A stretch of 64,000 nt of DNA from Cohnella rhizosphaerae (GCF_029525575.1 NZ_JAPDIA010000008.1:1302001-1366000), one strand, 5' to 3'. Positions 52,881 through 62,391 are shown, counted from the stretch's first letter. A program made the numbers and translations. The notes: generated by a model not told the origin, from the sequence alone.

Positions 52881-53100
52881 CGTTAGGTCGCTCCTTTGCT
52901 AGAGCGGCTCAAGGCGCGCCCGAGCCTGCAAGTAGCCTCATCGTAACCGATTCGCGGCACACCGACAAGACGCGGCATCTCCCCCCTTTTCCGATTGTCC
53001 TACTTGACGCCTTGTGCTATTGTTTTCCGTAGACCGTATATTCAACCTATTGCCTTTTGAAAAGCACTTCAATGAAAGCAACGGAGCGTGAAGCTGCAAC

Positions 53101-54279
53101 ATGTCCATCTCCATTCAACCCGCGGACCGCATGGCCGGACTGCCCGAGCAATTTTTCGCCGCGCTCGTCGGCAAGGCGAACGCCCGCGCCGCGACCGGAC
53201 GCGACGTCATCAACCTCGGCCAGGGCAATCCGGACCTGCCCACCCCTTCGCATATCGTCGACAAACTGAAGGAAGCGGCGGAAAATCCGCTGTACCACAA
53301 ATATCCGCCGTTCCGCGGATTCCCGTTTTTGAAGGAAGCCGTCGCGAAGCGATATAAGGAAGATTACGGCGTCGACCTTGATCCCGCGACCGAGGTCGCG
53401 ATCCTGTTCGGCGGCAAGACCGGCCTCGTAGAAATCAGCCAGTGCCTGCTCAACCCCGGCGACGTCTGTCTCGTACCCGACCCCGGCTATCCCGACTATT
53501 GGTCCGGCGTGGCGCTCGCAGGCGCGCGGATGAGCCAAATGCCGCTGCTCGCGAAAAACGGCTTCCTCCCCGACTACGAGGCGATACCGGCCGAGGATCT
53601 TGCCCGCGCGAAGCTGATGTTCCTCAACTATCCGAACAATCCGACCTCCGCCGTAGCGACGCCCGAATTTTACGCGGACACCGTTCGCTTCGCAGAGAAG
53701 AACGGCGTCGTCGTGGCAAGCGACTTCGCTTACGGAGCGATCGGGTTCGACGGCCGCCGGCCCGTGAGCTTCCTCGAGACGCCGGGCGCCAAGGAGGTCG
53801 GCGTCGAATTTTATACGTTGTCCAAAACGTACAATATGGCCGGCTGGCGCGTCGGGTTCGCGCTCGGCAACCGCAAGATCGTCGAGCTGCTCAACCTGAT
53901 CCAGGATCACTACTATTGCAGCCTGTTCGGCGGCATCCAGGAAGCGGCCGCGCTGGCGCTGAGCGGCCCGCAGCGGGCGGTGGCCGATCTCGTCTCCGTC
54001 TACGAGCGCCGGCGCAACGCGCTTTACGACGCCTTGGCGTCGCACGGCTGGCACGCGCCCAAGCCGGACGGTTCCTTTTTCTGCTGGCTGCCCGTGCCCG
54101 AAGGATACGACTCCGCATCCTTCGCCAATCTTCTGCTTGAGGAAGCGGACATCGTCGTCGCGCCGGGCATCGGCTTCGGCACGCACGGCGAAGGGTATGT
54201 ACGCCTCGGACTGCTGGCTCCGGAGGAGCGGCTCCGCGAAGCCGCCGGCCGCATCGGACGGCTCGGCTTGTTCCGCTAA
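53101..54279 (+). CDS. mtnE: Aminotransferase of methionine salvage (MtnE-type)
   Basis: PLP-dependent class I/II aminotransferase, 392 aa, intact. The PLP Lys is in YTLSKTYNMAGWRVGFA; other landmarks are FLNYPNNPTSAVA and the aromatic GYPDYWSG. It would convert 2-keto-4-methylthiobutyrate to methionine, the last salvage step. The assignment rests on family resemblance plus the neighbours mtnU, mtnW, mtnX and mtnB; by sequence alone PatA-like or another aminotransferase is possible. A weak ribosome site precedes the ATG. Confidence 0.82.
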   Translation: MSISIQPADRMAGLPEQFFAALVGKANARAATGRDVINLGQGNPDLPTPSHIVDKLKEAAENPLYHKYPPFRGFPFLKEAVAKRYKEDYGVDLDPATEVAILFGGKTGLVEISQCLLNPGDVCLVPDPGYPDYWSGVALAGARMSQMPLLAKNGFLPDYEAIPAEDLARAKLMFLNYPNNPTSAVATPEFYADTVRFAEKNGVVVASDFAYGAIGFDGRRPVSFLETPGAKEVGVEFYTLSKTYNMAGWRVGFALGNRKIVELLNLIQDHYYCSLFGGIQEAAALALSGPQRAVADLVSVYERRRNALYDALASHGWHAPKPDGSFFCWLPVPEGYDSASFANLLLEEADIVVAPGIGFGTHGEGYVRLGLLAPEERLREAAGRIGRLGLFR

Positions 54280-54309
54280 AGCCGGCGCGCCTGGCGGGCG
54301 TTCGCTTTC

Positions 54310-54338
54310 TTTACAAGCCGGCGGGGCCGTGCTATTCT
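54310..54338 (+). promoter_or_regulatory. SigA-type promoter of the proBA T-box transcript
   Basis: TTTACA (54310-54315) and TATTCT (54333-54338) are 17 bp apart, placing the transcript start near 54345, just before the T-box leader. Confidence 0.6.
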
Positions 54339-54344
54339 TAAACC

Positions 54345-54628
54345 AATCGGCATCGCCAGCCAAGGCGGCGCCTCCGTCCTTATTTTTAAACGCGACGACG
54401 GGAACCGAAGGACATTCGCGCCGAACAGAGAGCAAATTCCATGGGCTGGAAGAATTTGCGCGGTCGCACGCCTTCCCCCCATCCCCGAGCGGCCGGCGAA
54501 GAGCCGGACGAAGCCCGCCGTTACCGGGCGTTCAAGCGGACGTTCTTCGCCTCGCGGCAAGGAGCGTCAACGAAGGTGGTACCGCGGGAGCCAGGCTCTC
54601 GTCCTTTGAACAGGACGGGGGCCTTTTT
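54345..54628 (+). ncRNA. T-box riboswitch leader, proline-specific
   Basis: The 412 bp between mtnE and proB hold a T-box. The conserved antiterminator sequence GAAGGTGGTACCGCGGG lies at about 54572-54587. It can pair alternatively with the downstream terminator arm. Stem I features are AGAGAGC (54427-54433) and the following stem-loop with GGGCTGGAA. The specifier position before A-TCCCC-GAGC reads CCC (54478-54480), a proline codon. Uncharged tRNA-Pro would therefore stabilise the antiterminator and turn on proBA. T-box control of proline synthesis is known in Bacillus. The exact 5' end is estimated from the promoter. Confidence 0.88.
54594..54628 (+). terminator. T-box terminator
   Basis: GGCTCTCGTCCT pairs with AGGACGGGGGCC (with G-T pairs) and is followed by T6. 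It competes with the antiterminator at 54572-54587. Confidence 0.85.
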
Positions 54629-54691
54629 TGTTTGCGCTTCTGCGCGATTGTCATCGAGGTTCTATTTTGCAAACGAAAGGAAGCGGTCAAG

Positions 54692-55811
54692 ATGCGTCGC
54701 ATCGTCGTCAAGATCGGCAGCAGCTCGCTCGCCGGCGAAGCCGGGGGGGCTTAACCGGGACAGCTTCGGCTACTTTGCCGCCGAGATCGCAGCGCTGCAT
54801 CGCCAGGGCGTTCAGACCTTGCTTGTCAGTTCCGGCGCCATCGCGGCCGGCTACCGCACGGTCGGGTACGAGACAAGGCCGAAGCTCGTTCACGAAAAAC
54901 AGGCCGCCGCCGCCGTCGGCCAGGCGCTGCTCATGCAAGCCTATCAGGAAGCGTTCGCGCCATACGGAATCGCGGCCGCGCAAATCCTGCTCACGCGCCC
55001 CGACTTCAGCCAGCGCCAGCGCGCGTTAAACGCGCAGCGCACGATCGAGGAGCTGCTGCGCCAAGGGGTCGTGCCGATCATCAACGAGAACGACACCGTC
55101 GCCGTAGACGAGATCAAGTTCGGGGAAAACGACTCCCTCTCCGCCCTCGTCGCGAACCTTGTGAAGGCGTCCGGCCTCTATATTTTGACGGACATCGAGG
55201 GACTTTTCACGGCGGACCCGCGCAAGGACGCCTCCGCCGTTCGCATCGACCGCGTCGAGGTCATTTCGGAGGAGCTGTACCGGATCGCGGGCGGCGCCGG
55301 ATCGTCGGTCGGCACGGGCGGCATGCGCTCCAAGATCGAAGCGGCGCGGATCGCCATGGGCGGCGGCGTGCCGACGTTCGTCGGACGCTCGACCGAGGCC
55401 GGCGATCTGATTGCTGCCGTCGAAGGACGCGGCAAAGGCACGTACTTCGCGGCATCGCTCCACTCGCTGCCTGCGAAAAAGCAGTGGATCGGCTTTTTGT
55501 CGGTGCCCCAGGGGCGCGTCTTCGTCGACCCGGGCGCCGAAGCTGCGCTGCTGAACGGCGGGCGCAGCCTGCTGCCCGCCGGCGTCACGCACGTCGAAGG
55601 CGAATTCCACCCCGGCGACGTGGTCGAGGTTGTAGGCGGCGGACGGACGCTGGGCCGGGGCGTATCGAATTACGACGCCTGGCAGGTTACTGCGGTGGCC
55701 GGGCTGTCGAGCGAAGAAGCCGCCCGACGCGTAGAGGTCGGACGCATCGAGATCATACACAGAGACGAATGGGTCACCACTTACGTGCCCAAGGAGGCGA
55801 AGGGATCATGA
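54692..55811 (+). CDS. proB: Glutamate 5-kinase
   Basis: First step of proline synthesis: ATP-dependent phosphorylation of glutamate. About 372 aa: an amino-acid-kinase domain (VVKIGSSSL, LVSSGAIAAG, INENDTVAVDEIKFGEND) and a C-terminal PUA domain (GRVFVDPGAEAALLNGGRSL). ATG at 54692 has AAGGAAG upstream. G7 at 54743-54749 should be G6; otherwise the protein stops after 20 residues. The frame upstream that reads through the T-box is not coding. The stop overlaps the proA start as ATGA. Confidence 0.93.
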
Positions 55812-57056
55812 GCGAAGCGAGAAACAAAGCGATCGCGGCCGGTACCGCGACGGCTGCGCTTAACAATCTGACGACGGCGCAAAAAAAACGAAGCGCTCGC
55901 CCTGATGGCGGATGCGCTCGTCGCAAGCCGCGACGACATTATCGCAGGCAACGACATCGATATCGAACGCGGACGCGCCGGCGGCACGTCCGAGTCCCTC
56001 CTCGACCGGCTGCGCCTCGACGGCAAGCGCATCGAGGCGATCGCGCAGGGGCTGCGCGAGGTCATCGCCCTGCCCGATCCGGTCGGCGAGAAGATCGCCG
56101 AGTTCGATCGGCCGAACGGCCTGCATATCGAGCAGTACCGCGTACCGATCGGCGTCGTGGGCATCATTTATGAAGCGAGGCCTAACGTCACCGTGGACGC
56201 CGCCGGACTGTGCCTGAAGACGGGTAATGCGGTCGTGCTTCGCGGCGGGTCCGCCGCCCTCGAGTCGAACAAGCGCATCGTGGCCGCCCTGCGCGGCGCG
56301 CTGCGCCAAAGCGCTGTGCCCGAGGACGCGCTGCAGCTCGTCGAGGACGCGAGCCGCGCTTCGGCCAACGAAATGCTGAAGCTGAACGGCCTGCTCGACG
56401 TTATCATTCCGCGCGGGGGCGCCTCGCTCATCCGCAACGTCGTCGAAAACGCGACCGTGCCGGTCATCGAGACCGGCGCCGGCATCTGCCACACGTACGT
56501 AGACGCTACGGCCGACTACGAGATGGCCGAAGCGATCGCGTTGAACGCCAAGGTGCAGCGTCCCTCCGTCTGCAACTCGATGGAGACGCTGCTCGTCCAC
56601 GCGGACTTCGCGGGCCGACACCTCGAGCGGCTGGCGGAGAGCTTCCGCCGGGCAAGCGTCGAGCTGCGCGCGGATGCTGCGGCCAGGTCCCGCGTTGTCT
56701 GGGCGCTCGAAGCGACGGACGAAGATTACGCGACCGAGTACAACGACTATATATTGAACGTTCGCGTCGTCGGCGGTCTCGACGAGGCGCTGGCGCATAT
56801 CGCGCGGTTCGGCACGAAGCATTCCGAATGCATCGTGACCGAAGACCGGGCGAACGCCGACCGCTTCCTGCAAGAGGTCGACGCGGCGGCCGTCTACCAC
56901 AACGCCTCTACCCGGTTTACGGACGGCTTCGAGTTCGGCTTCGGCGCGGAGATCGGCATCAGCACGCAGAAGCTTCACGCGCGTGGGCCGATGGGTCTGC
57001 CCGCCCTGACTTCGACCAAGTATCGCATTTGGGGCAACGGACAAACGCGCGGATAA
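55808..57056 (+). CDS. proA: Glutamate-5-semialdehyde dehydrogenase (gamma-glutamyl phosphate reductase)
   Basis: Second step of proline synthesis, NADPH-dependent, about 415 aa. The catalytic Cys is in AKVQRPSVCNSMETLLVH; the coenzyme-binding region includes VGIIYEARPNVTVDAAGL and VVLRGGSAALESN; the C-terminus is STQKLHARGPMGLPAL. A8 at 55881-55888 should be A7, restoring LTTAQKNEALALMADALVAS across the break 27 codons in. It is coupled to proB by the four-base overlap and followed by proC 56 bp on. Confidence 0.93.
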
Positions 57057-57112
57057 TCATTCGCGCCCTTAAACGTTAAGGACGTTAATTACATGACGGG
57101 AGACGAACAGCG

Positions 57113-57982
57113 ATGCATGAAACGACAGGTACGCTCGCTCATTCTAAAATATGCTTTTACGGCGCCGGCTCGATGGCGGAGGCCATCGTCCGCGGACTCG
57201 TGGACACCGGCGCCGCGCCGGCCGGCAACATCACGGTGTTCAACCGCTCGAACGCCGGGCGGCTGGCCGAGCTTCGCGCGCGCTACGGCGTCCTTGCGGC
57301 GGACAGCGAGGCCGCAAGACAAGATGCGCTGCTCACCGCGGACGTCATCGTGCTGGCCATGAAGCCGAAGGACGCCGCATCGGCGCTTGAGGCGCTCGCG
57401 CCGGCGCTGCGCGCGGAGCAGCTGCTCGTGTCCGTCATCGCGGGCTTGTCGATCGATACGATCCGCGGATTGACGAGCGAGAAGCAGCCCGTCGTACGCA
57501 CGATGCCCAATACGTCGAGCAGCATCGGCCTTGGCGCGACCGGCATCTCCTTTTCCGAGGGCCTGGGCGACGATGCGCAGCGTCTTGCGCTCGATATGTT
57601 CGGCGCGGTGGGGATCGCGCAAGTCGTCGAGGAGCGCTTGCTGGAGGCGGTGACCGCCGTATCGGGCAGCGGACCGGCCTACATTTACTTCGTAATGGAG
57701 GCGATGATCGCCTCCGGCGTCGCGCAGGGCTTGACGCCCGAAGCGGCGCGCGAGCTGACCGTGCAGACGGTGCGCGGCGCGGCGGATATGGTCCGGCTGA
57801 CCGGCGAGCAGCCGTCGGAGCTGCGCCGCAAAGTCACTTCGCCGAACGGCACGACTCAAGCGGCGATCGAGACGCTGCAGCGGCATGGCGTCGACGAGGC
57901 GTTCGAGGCAGCCATGCGCCGCTGCGCGGAGCGTGCCGGCGAACTGGGACGCGCGATCGCCGAAGAGGCGCTGCAAGGCTGA
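57113..57982 (+). CDS. proC: Pyrroline-5-carboxylate reductase
   Basis: Last step of proline synthesis, 289 aa, intact. The Rossmann motif is FYGAGSMAEAIVRGL; the C-terminal dimerisation domain contains the signature EAVTAVSGSGPAYIYF and the end motif VTSPNGTTQAAIE. It completes proBAC as one transcription unit under the proline T-box. Confidence 0.96.
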   Translation: MHETTGTLAHSKICFYGAGSMAEAIVRGLVDTGAAPAGNITVFNRSNAGRLAELRARYGVLAADSEAARQDALLTADVIVLAMKPKDAASALEALAPALRAEQLLVSVIAGLSIDTIRGLTSEKQPVVRTMPNTSSSIGLGATGISFSEGLGDDAQRLALDMFGAVGIAQVVEERLLEAVTAVSGSGPAYIYFVMEAMIASGVAQGLTPEAARELTVQTVRGAADMVRLTGEQPSELRRKVTSPNGTTQAAIETLQRHGVDEAFEAAMRRCAERAGELGRAIAEEALQG

Positions 57983-58003
57983 CCTTCGCTTTACGCCCCC
58001 GCC

Positions 58004-58044
58004 ATGGGGTCTGCGCTGCGCTACCCCAGACGCCATCGATTTTT
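58004..58044 (+). terminator. Possible terminator between proC and mtnW
   Basis: ATGGGGTCTG pairs with CAGACGCCAT (one mismatch, 58004-58036), with T5 shortly after. It may separate the proline genes from the following mtn genes; no strong new promoter was recognised in the short gap. Confidence 0.5.
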
Positions 58045-58079
58045 AACACAAAGTTTTAACAGAAAGAAGGTAATGCCAA

Positions 58080-59319
58080 ATGAGCGCCAACAAAAGCCAG
58101 GCGACCTATCGCCTGTTCGACGACAAGGCGGACTTCGCCAAAAAGGCGGAAGGCATCGCCGTCGGCCTGACGGTCGGAAGCTGGACCGAGCTGCCGGAAG
58201 TCGCGAAGCAAAAAATGGAAAAGCATCTGGGCCGCGTCGTCTCCGTCGAGACGTATGAGCCGGCGGGCGCCGGACCGGGCGAGCGCTACGCCGACATTAC
58301 GATCGAATATCCCGACGTCAACTTCAGCAGGGACATCCCCGCGCTGCTCGTGACCGTGTTCGGCAAGCTGTCGATGGACGGCCGCATCAAGCTGACCGGT
58401 CTCGCGCCGTCGGCTGAATTCCTGTCCGCCTTCCCCGGTCCCAAGCTGGGACTTGCGGGCGTCCGGGACTATCTCGGCGTCCACGACCGCCCGCTTCTCA
58501 TGAGTATTTTCAAATCCGTCATCGGCTACGACCTGGAGGGCCTTCGCGAGCAGTTCCTCCAACAGGCGCTCGGCGGCGTCGATCTGATCAAGGACGACGA
58601 GATTTTGTTCGAAAATCCGCTCACGCCGCTCGAGCGCCGCGTCGAAGCCTGCATGTCCGCCGCCCGCGAGGCGGAAAGCGTCACCGGACAGAAGCTGATC
58701 TACTTCGCCAACCTGACTGGACCGACGTCCAAGCTGCGCGAAAACGCGCTGCGCGCCATCGACGCAGGCGTGAACGGCCTGCTGTTCAACGTGCTGGCCT
58801 ACGGCTTCGACGCGCTCGCCGAGCTCGCAGCCGACCCCGCCGTCAGCGTGCCGATCGCGGCGCATCCGGCGATGGCCGGCGCCTACTATCCGTCGCCGCA
58901 TCACGGCATCTCCGCGTCCGTTCTGCTCGGGACGCTCATCCGCATGTCCGGCGCGGATCTGTCCCTCTTCCCTTCGCCTTACGGCTCCGTCGTTATGCCG
59001 AAGGCCGAGAACCTTGCGGTTCAGGATGCGCTGGTGAACGCGGCGCTGCCCCAGAAGGCCGTCCTGCCGGTACCGTCCGCAGGCATCCACCCCGGCCTCG
59101 TCCCGCTCATCGTCCACGACTTCGGACGCGATGTCGTCGTCAACGCAGGCGGCGGCGTCCACGGACACCCGCTGGGCGCGGCCGCGGGCGGACAAGCGTT
59201 CCGCCAGGCGATCGACGCCGTGCTTGCCGGCGAGGACCTCGAAGCCTATGCGTCCGCCGGCGGCGGCCGCGAGCAGCTGAAGCTCGCGATCGAGCGCTGG
59301 GGGGGTGCGCCGGCCGTGA
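58080..59319 (+). CDS. mtnW: 2,3-diketo-5-methylthiopentyl-1-phosphate enolase (RuBisCO-like protein)
   Basis: Methionine-salvage enolase, form IV RuBisCO-like, about 412 aa. The metal-binding KDDE motif is at residues 171-174 in GGVDLIKDDEILFENPLTPL, and the phosphate-binding stretch NAGGGVHGHPLGAAAGG is near the C-terminus. AAGAAGG lies nine bases before ATG. As sequenced, the frame continues through G7 (59299-59305) into the MtnX domain, giving a 636-aa fusion. With G6 it ends ...IERWGVRRP at TGA 59317-59319, overlapping the GTG of mtnX, the ordinary arrangement, so two genes are annotated. Confidence 0.9.
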
Positions 59320-59990
59320 GCAAGCGCGTCTTCAACAAGCCGCCGGTGCTGTTCTGCGACTTCGACGGCACGATCACGCTCAGCGACAACATCGTCGCCG
59401 TCATGAAGCAGTTCGACCCGCCCGGCTGGCGGCCGATCGTCGACGACATCGTCGCGCTGCGCAAGTCCGTGCGCCAGGGCGTCGGCGAGATGTTCGCCTT
59501 GATCCCTTCCGCCCGCAAGCAGGAGATCACGGACTATATCCTGTCCACCGCCGGCATCCGGCCCGGCTTTCAATCGCTGCTCGACTGGTGTAAAGCGAAC
59601 GGCGTCGAGTTTTACGTGACGAGCGGCGGCATCGACTTTTTCGTCTATCCGATGCTGGCGCCGTTCGACATTCCGCTCGATCACATTTATTGCAACGGCA
59701 GCAGCTTCGAGGGAGACCGCATCGAGATTCTGTGGCCGCACGCCTGCGACGACGAATGCGACAACGACTGCGGCATGTGCAAGACGACGGTCATCCGGCG
59801 CTTCCCGAAGGACCGGTATACGCGGATTCTAATCGGCGACAGCGTGACGGACTTTGCGGGGGCGAAGCTGGCCGACCTTGTGTTCTCCCGCTCCCACCTG
59901 ACGGAGCGCTGCGTCGAGCTCGGTCTTCCGCACGTTCCGTTCGAGACGTTCCACGACGTCGTCAGACATCTGGATGAAGGAGATTGGTAA
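59316..59990 (+). CDS. mtnX: 2-hydroxy-3-keto-5-methylthiopentenyl-1-phosphate phosphatase
   Basis: HAD-family phosphatase of about 224 aa that acts on the product of MtnW. The HAD nucleophile motif is LFCDFDGTITLSDN near the N-terminus; motif II lies in FYVTSGGIDFF and motif IV in ILIGDSVTDFAGA. A Cys-rich insert (CDDECDNDCGMCK) is typical of MtnX. If the G-run upstream is six, translation starts at GTG 59316 with the G-run as ribosome site. It overlaps mtnW and is followed four bases later by mtnB. Confidence 0.88.
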   Translation: MSKRVFNKPPVLFCDFDGTITLSDNIVAVMKQFDPPGWRPIVDDIVALRKSVRQGVGEMFALIPSARKQEITDYILSTAGIRPGFQSLLDWCKANGVEFYVTSGGIDFFVYPMLAPFDIPLDHIYCNGSSFEGDRIEILWPHACDDECDNDCGMCKTTVIRRFPKDRYTRILIGDSVTDFAGAKLADLVFSRSHLTERCVELGLPHVPFETFHDVVRHLDEGDW

Positions 59991-59994
59991 ACGT

Positions 59995-60633
59995 ATGAGC
60001 GATCTATTACTTGAGGACAAGCAGCGGGTCTACCGCGAGCTGGACGCGGTCAAATCGGACTTCGCCGCCCGCGGCTGGTTCCCCGGCACGAGCGGCAATC
60101 TGTCGATGCGGGTAGGCGGCTTCGAGCCGGACCGCTTCGCGTTCGCCGTGACGGCAAGCGGGAAGGACAAAGCCGCATCGACGCCGGAGGACTTTCTGCT
60201 CGTCGATCAGACAGGCAAGCCCATCGAGGCTACGGGGCTGAAGCCCTCGGCCGAAACGCTGATTCATTGCGAGATTTATCGGCAGACGGGCTGCGGCGCC
60301 ATTTTCCACATTCACTCCGTATACAACAGCATCGTGTCCGACCTCTTCTGGGAGCGCCGCGCCGTCCCCGTCGAAGGCGTCGAGCTGATCAAAGCCTTCA
60401 ACATTTGGGACGAGGAAGCCGTCATCGACGTGCCGATCGTCTCCAACTTTGCCGACATTCCGCGCATCGTGCCGGAGGTCAAGGAACGTCTGGACAGACG
60501 AATTCCCGGCATTTTGCTGCGCAAGCACGGCATTTACGCGTGGGGCCGCGACGCGTTCGAGGCCCGCAAGCATTTGGAGGCGTTCGAATTTTTGTTCGAA
60601 TACGTCTACCGGATGGCGCTGCTGAAGCGCTGA
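59995..60633 (+). CDS. mtnB: Methylthioribulose-1-phosphate dehydratase
   Basis: Class II aldolase-fold zinc enzyme, 212 aa, intact. Zinc ligands are in FHIHSVYNS and LRKHGIYAWG; the opening GWFPGTSGNLSMR is the phosphate loop. It dehydrates methylthioribulose-1-phosphate ahead of MtnW. The start at 59995 is preferred (AAGGAG 12 bases upstream); an in-frame ATG at 59974 would include that site. mtnD, mtnA and mtnK are not in the window, so the pathway is only partly encoded here. Confidence 0.93.
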   Translation: MSDLLLEDKQRVYRELDAVKSDFAARGWFPGTSGNLSMRVGGFEPDRFAFAVTASGKDKAASTPEDFLLVDQTGKPIEATGLKPSAETLIHCEIYRQTGCGAIFHIHSVYNSIVSDLFWERRAVPVEGVELIKAFNIWDEEAVIDVPIVSNFADIPRIVPEVKERLDRRIPGILLRKHGIYAWGRDAFEARKHLEAFEFLFEYVYRMALLKR

Positions 60634-60667
60634 GCCGTTCCCCGTCGTTTCACAAGCAGAAAATGCA

Positions 60668-60705
60668 AAAGCCCGCCTTCCTCGACGGAAGAACGGGCTT
60701 TTTTT
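60668..60705 (+). terminator. Terminator of the mtn operon
   Basis: AGCCCG-CTTCC / GGAAG-CGGGCT (60668-60700) is followed by T7. It is convergent with the DUF2500 gene and has a weaker T4 on the minus strand. Confidence 0.85.
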
Positions 60706-60720
60706 AACGAATGAAGTCGC

Positions 60721-61113
60721 TCAAGATCTGCCCACGAGCCGCAAGCCCCTGTCTTTTTCCCGCTCGAAGCCATAGAAACGCGACCCTTGATACGTCAGCA
60801 TGCCGGCATCCTGCTCCGCCAGCAGTCCGTACTCGCCGCCGCTCAGCTTGAATTCGATGCGGGCGCCGTCCGCGAGTTCGAACGTCGCGTAATAGTACGT
60901 ATCCGACTGGTGATGCGAGATACCGTCGTCGTGATGATGGCGGTAATGGACGAGCGAACGCTTGGAGACGACGCGGGAAGCGACGGACAGCAGCGGCTGC
61001 TTGTTGTTGCGGCTCCACTCTCCGATGCTACGGACGCCGAAGATCGCGATGATGCCGAGTACTGCGCAGAACAGAACCGGAAGAATGACCTGCAGTTCGC
61101 CCAAAATGTCCAA
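60721..61113 (-). CDS. DUF2500-like small membrane protein
   Basis: A 130-aa protein with one N-terminal transmembrane helix (ILPVLFCAVLGIIAIFGV) and a cytoplasmic beta domain. The latter carries a His-rich loop (VHYRHHHDDGISHHQSD) and ends in a YYYATFELADG strand pattern. This layout matches DUF2500 proteins, whose function is unknown. The His cluster suggests metal binding (inference). The start is TTG at 61113 with GGAG about nine bases upstream. It stands alone, 122 bp after the DUF3052-like gene. Confidence 0.72.
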   Translation of the reverse strand: MDILGELQVILPVLFCAVLGIIAIFGVRSIGEWSRNNKQPLLSVASRVVSKRSLVHYRHHHDDGISHHQSDTYYYATFELADGARIEFKLSGGEYGLLAEQDAGMLTYQGSRFYGFEREKDRGLRLVGRS

Positions 61114-61235
61114 ATCGATCCGCTCCTCTCAGTTCCTGTCGCCGGCCTAGCCGCTTATACCTATATGTACGCGGCTCGGTCCGAAAACTTAACCGAAAAA
61201 AACGGATTTGCGTCTCGGGTCGGGATCGATGAGAT

Positions 61236-61619
61236 TCAGGGCTTCGCGGATTTGACCTTGCTGACGTGGCGGAAGCGGAGCGCCGACCAGACGGCGTCGA
61301 TCGCGACATTGCTGACCACGCGGTAATCGGTGCGGGTCTCCATGATCCGCCACAGCAGATCGCGGTTCAGATCGGTCTGCACCTTGGCGGATTGCTTCGG
61401 GTAAGAGATCCAGCAGACGGCGTCCGGCTGCAGCAGCGGAATGATTTTCGGCAGCGTCTTCAGCGCGTCTTCGGTGTTTTTGACGAACACGAGCACGAAG
61501 TCGAATCTTCCCTCCGCTTCGGTCTCGGCGTCGACGCCTAGGTCGAAGCCCTCCGGCGCCCCGTATACGAGCGCTCGCCCGGTTTTGTAATACAGTTTTT
61601 GATATAGCGGCTTTTCCAT
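61236..61619 (-). CDS. DUF3052-like protein
   Basis: A 127-aa cytoplasmic protein. The opening KLYYKTGRALVYGAPEGFDL and the central VLVFVKNTEDALKTLPKIIP, then DAVCWISYPKQSAKVQTDLN, match the DUF3052 family, a small Rossmann-like fold of unknown function. ATG at 61619 has AAGGAG nine bases upstream; an earlier in-frame ATG at 61637 would overlap that site. It lies 46 bp downstream of dnaD in the same direction and may be co-transcribed. Confidence 0.7.
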   Translation of the reverse strand: MEKPLYQKLYYKTGRALVYGAPEGFDLGVDAETEAEGRFDFVLVFVKNTEDALKTLPKIIPLLQPDAVCWISYPKQSAKVQTDLNRDLLWRIMETRTDYRVVSNVAIDAVWSALRFRHVSKVKSAKP

Positions 61620-61665
61620 CGTCGCATGCTCCTTCATGTCATCTGGCCGAAAGGCCGTTCAGCCT

Positions 61666-62391
61666 TCAGCGTCCGGTACGGAAGCGCTGGGCGTGCGCCC
61701 TGGCGTCTTCTACGCTGCGGACCCGATTGCGGCTCCATTCAAGCAATATTCTGTCCATGTACCGAAAAGAGAGCTTGCCCGCGAACACCGATTCCTTAAG
61801 CGCGAACAAGATCAATTCTTCCGCGTACTTGTCCTGGTCGAGCCAGCCGGCGATCGTCTCCGCTTCCATCGGCGAGATCGGGCGTCCGAACTCCCGCTCG
61901 AATACGGCGAACAGGCTCACCGTCTCGGCATCCGGACCGTCCTCCCGCGCGAATCTGTCCCCGCCCGCGAAGTCCGCGGCTCCCTGCGCGACCGACGACG
62001 CCTGCGAGCCGGCGGCCCGAACGGGCGCCTCGCCCGATGCAAGCAGCTGGGCGATCGCCTGGTACAAGCCGGCCAGGTTGTAGCGCTCCGCTCTGATGCC
62101 GCTCGCCGGGTCGCTCACCTCGTCGATCGCGATCAAGCCGCGGCGAATGAGCTTTTGAAGCGATTCGCCGATGACCGCGCCAGACGCGCCGAGCCGCTGC
62201 TGCAGCTGCTCCATCGTCGGAAAATCGTTTTGCTCCAGCTGTCTGAAGGCGACGACCTGGATGAGCAGCATGCAGTCGGTGTCGGTCAGCCCCAGCATCC
62301 GATAGACGCGGAGCAGCGCGTACGGAATGCTGACCGCGCCGTCCATGTACGCTTCGGCCAGGATGGCCGCCGTGCCGCCGGCTTCATTCAT
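61666..62391 (-). CDS. dnaD: DnaD-family replication initiation protein
   Basis: Replication restart/initiation protein, 241 aa, intact. The N-terminal winged-helix DDBH1 domain (MLGLTDTDCMLLIQVVAFRQ ... FPTMEQLQQRLG) and the C-terminal DDBH2 domain (FEREFGRPISPMEAETIAGW and the ssDNA-binding YMDRILLEW) are both present. DnaD helps load the helicase through DnaB and DnaI. Its start overlaps the end of ackA by 8 bp. In many Bacillales dnaD is followed by nth; here nth is about 18 kb away. Confidence 0.9.
   Translation of the reverse strand: MNEAGGTAAILAEAYMDGAVSIPYALLRVYRMLGLTDTDCMLLIQVVAFRQLEQNDFPTMEQLQQRLGASGAVIGESLQKLIRRGLIAIDEVSDPASGIRAERYNLAGLYQAIAQLLASGEAPVRAAGSQASSVAQGAADFAGGDRFAREDGPDAETVSLFAVFEREFGRPISPMEAETIAGWLDQDKYAEELILFALKESVFAGKLSFRYMDRILLEWSRNRVRSVEDARAHAQRFRTGR

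Noticed and set aside
52881..53100. S-box (SAM riboswitch) between mtnU and mtnE
   Set aside because: No SAM-I core sequences or terminator could be recognised in the 220 bp; no riboswitch is claimed.
54441..54691. Open frame extending proB upstream through the leader
   Set aside because: It runs through the T-box and terminator and has no ribosome site; the proB start at 54692 has one.
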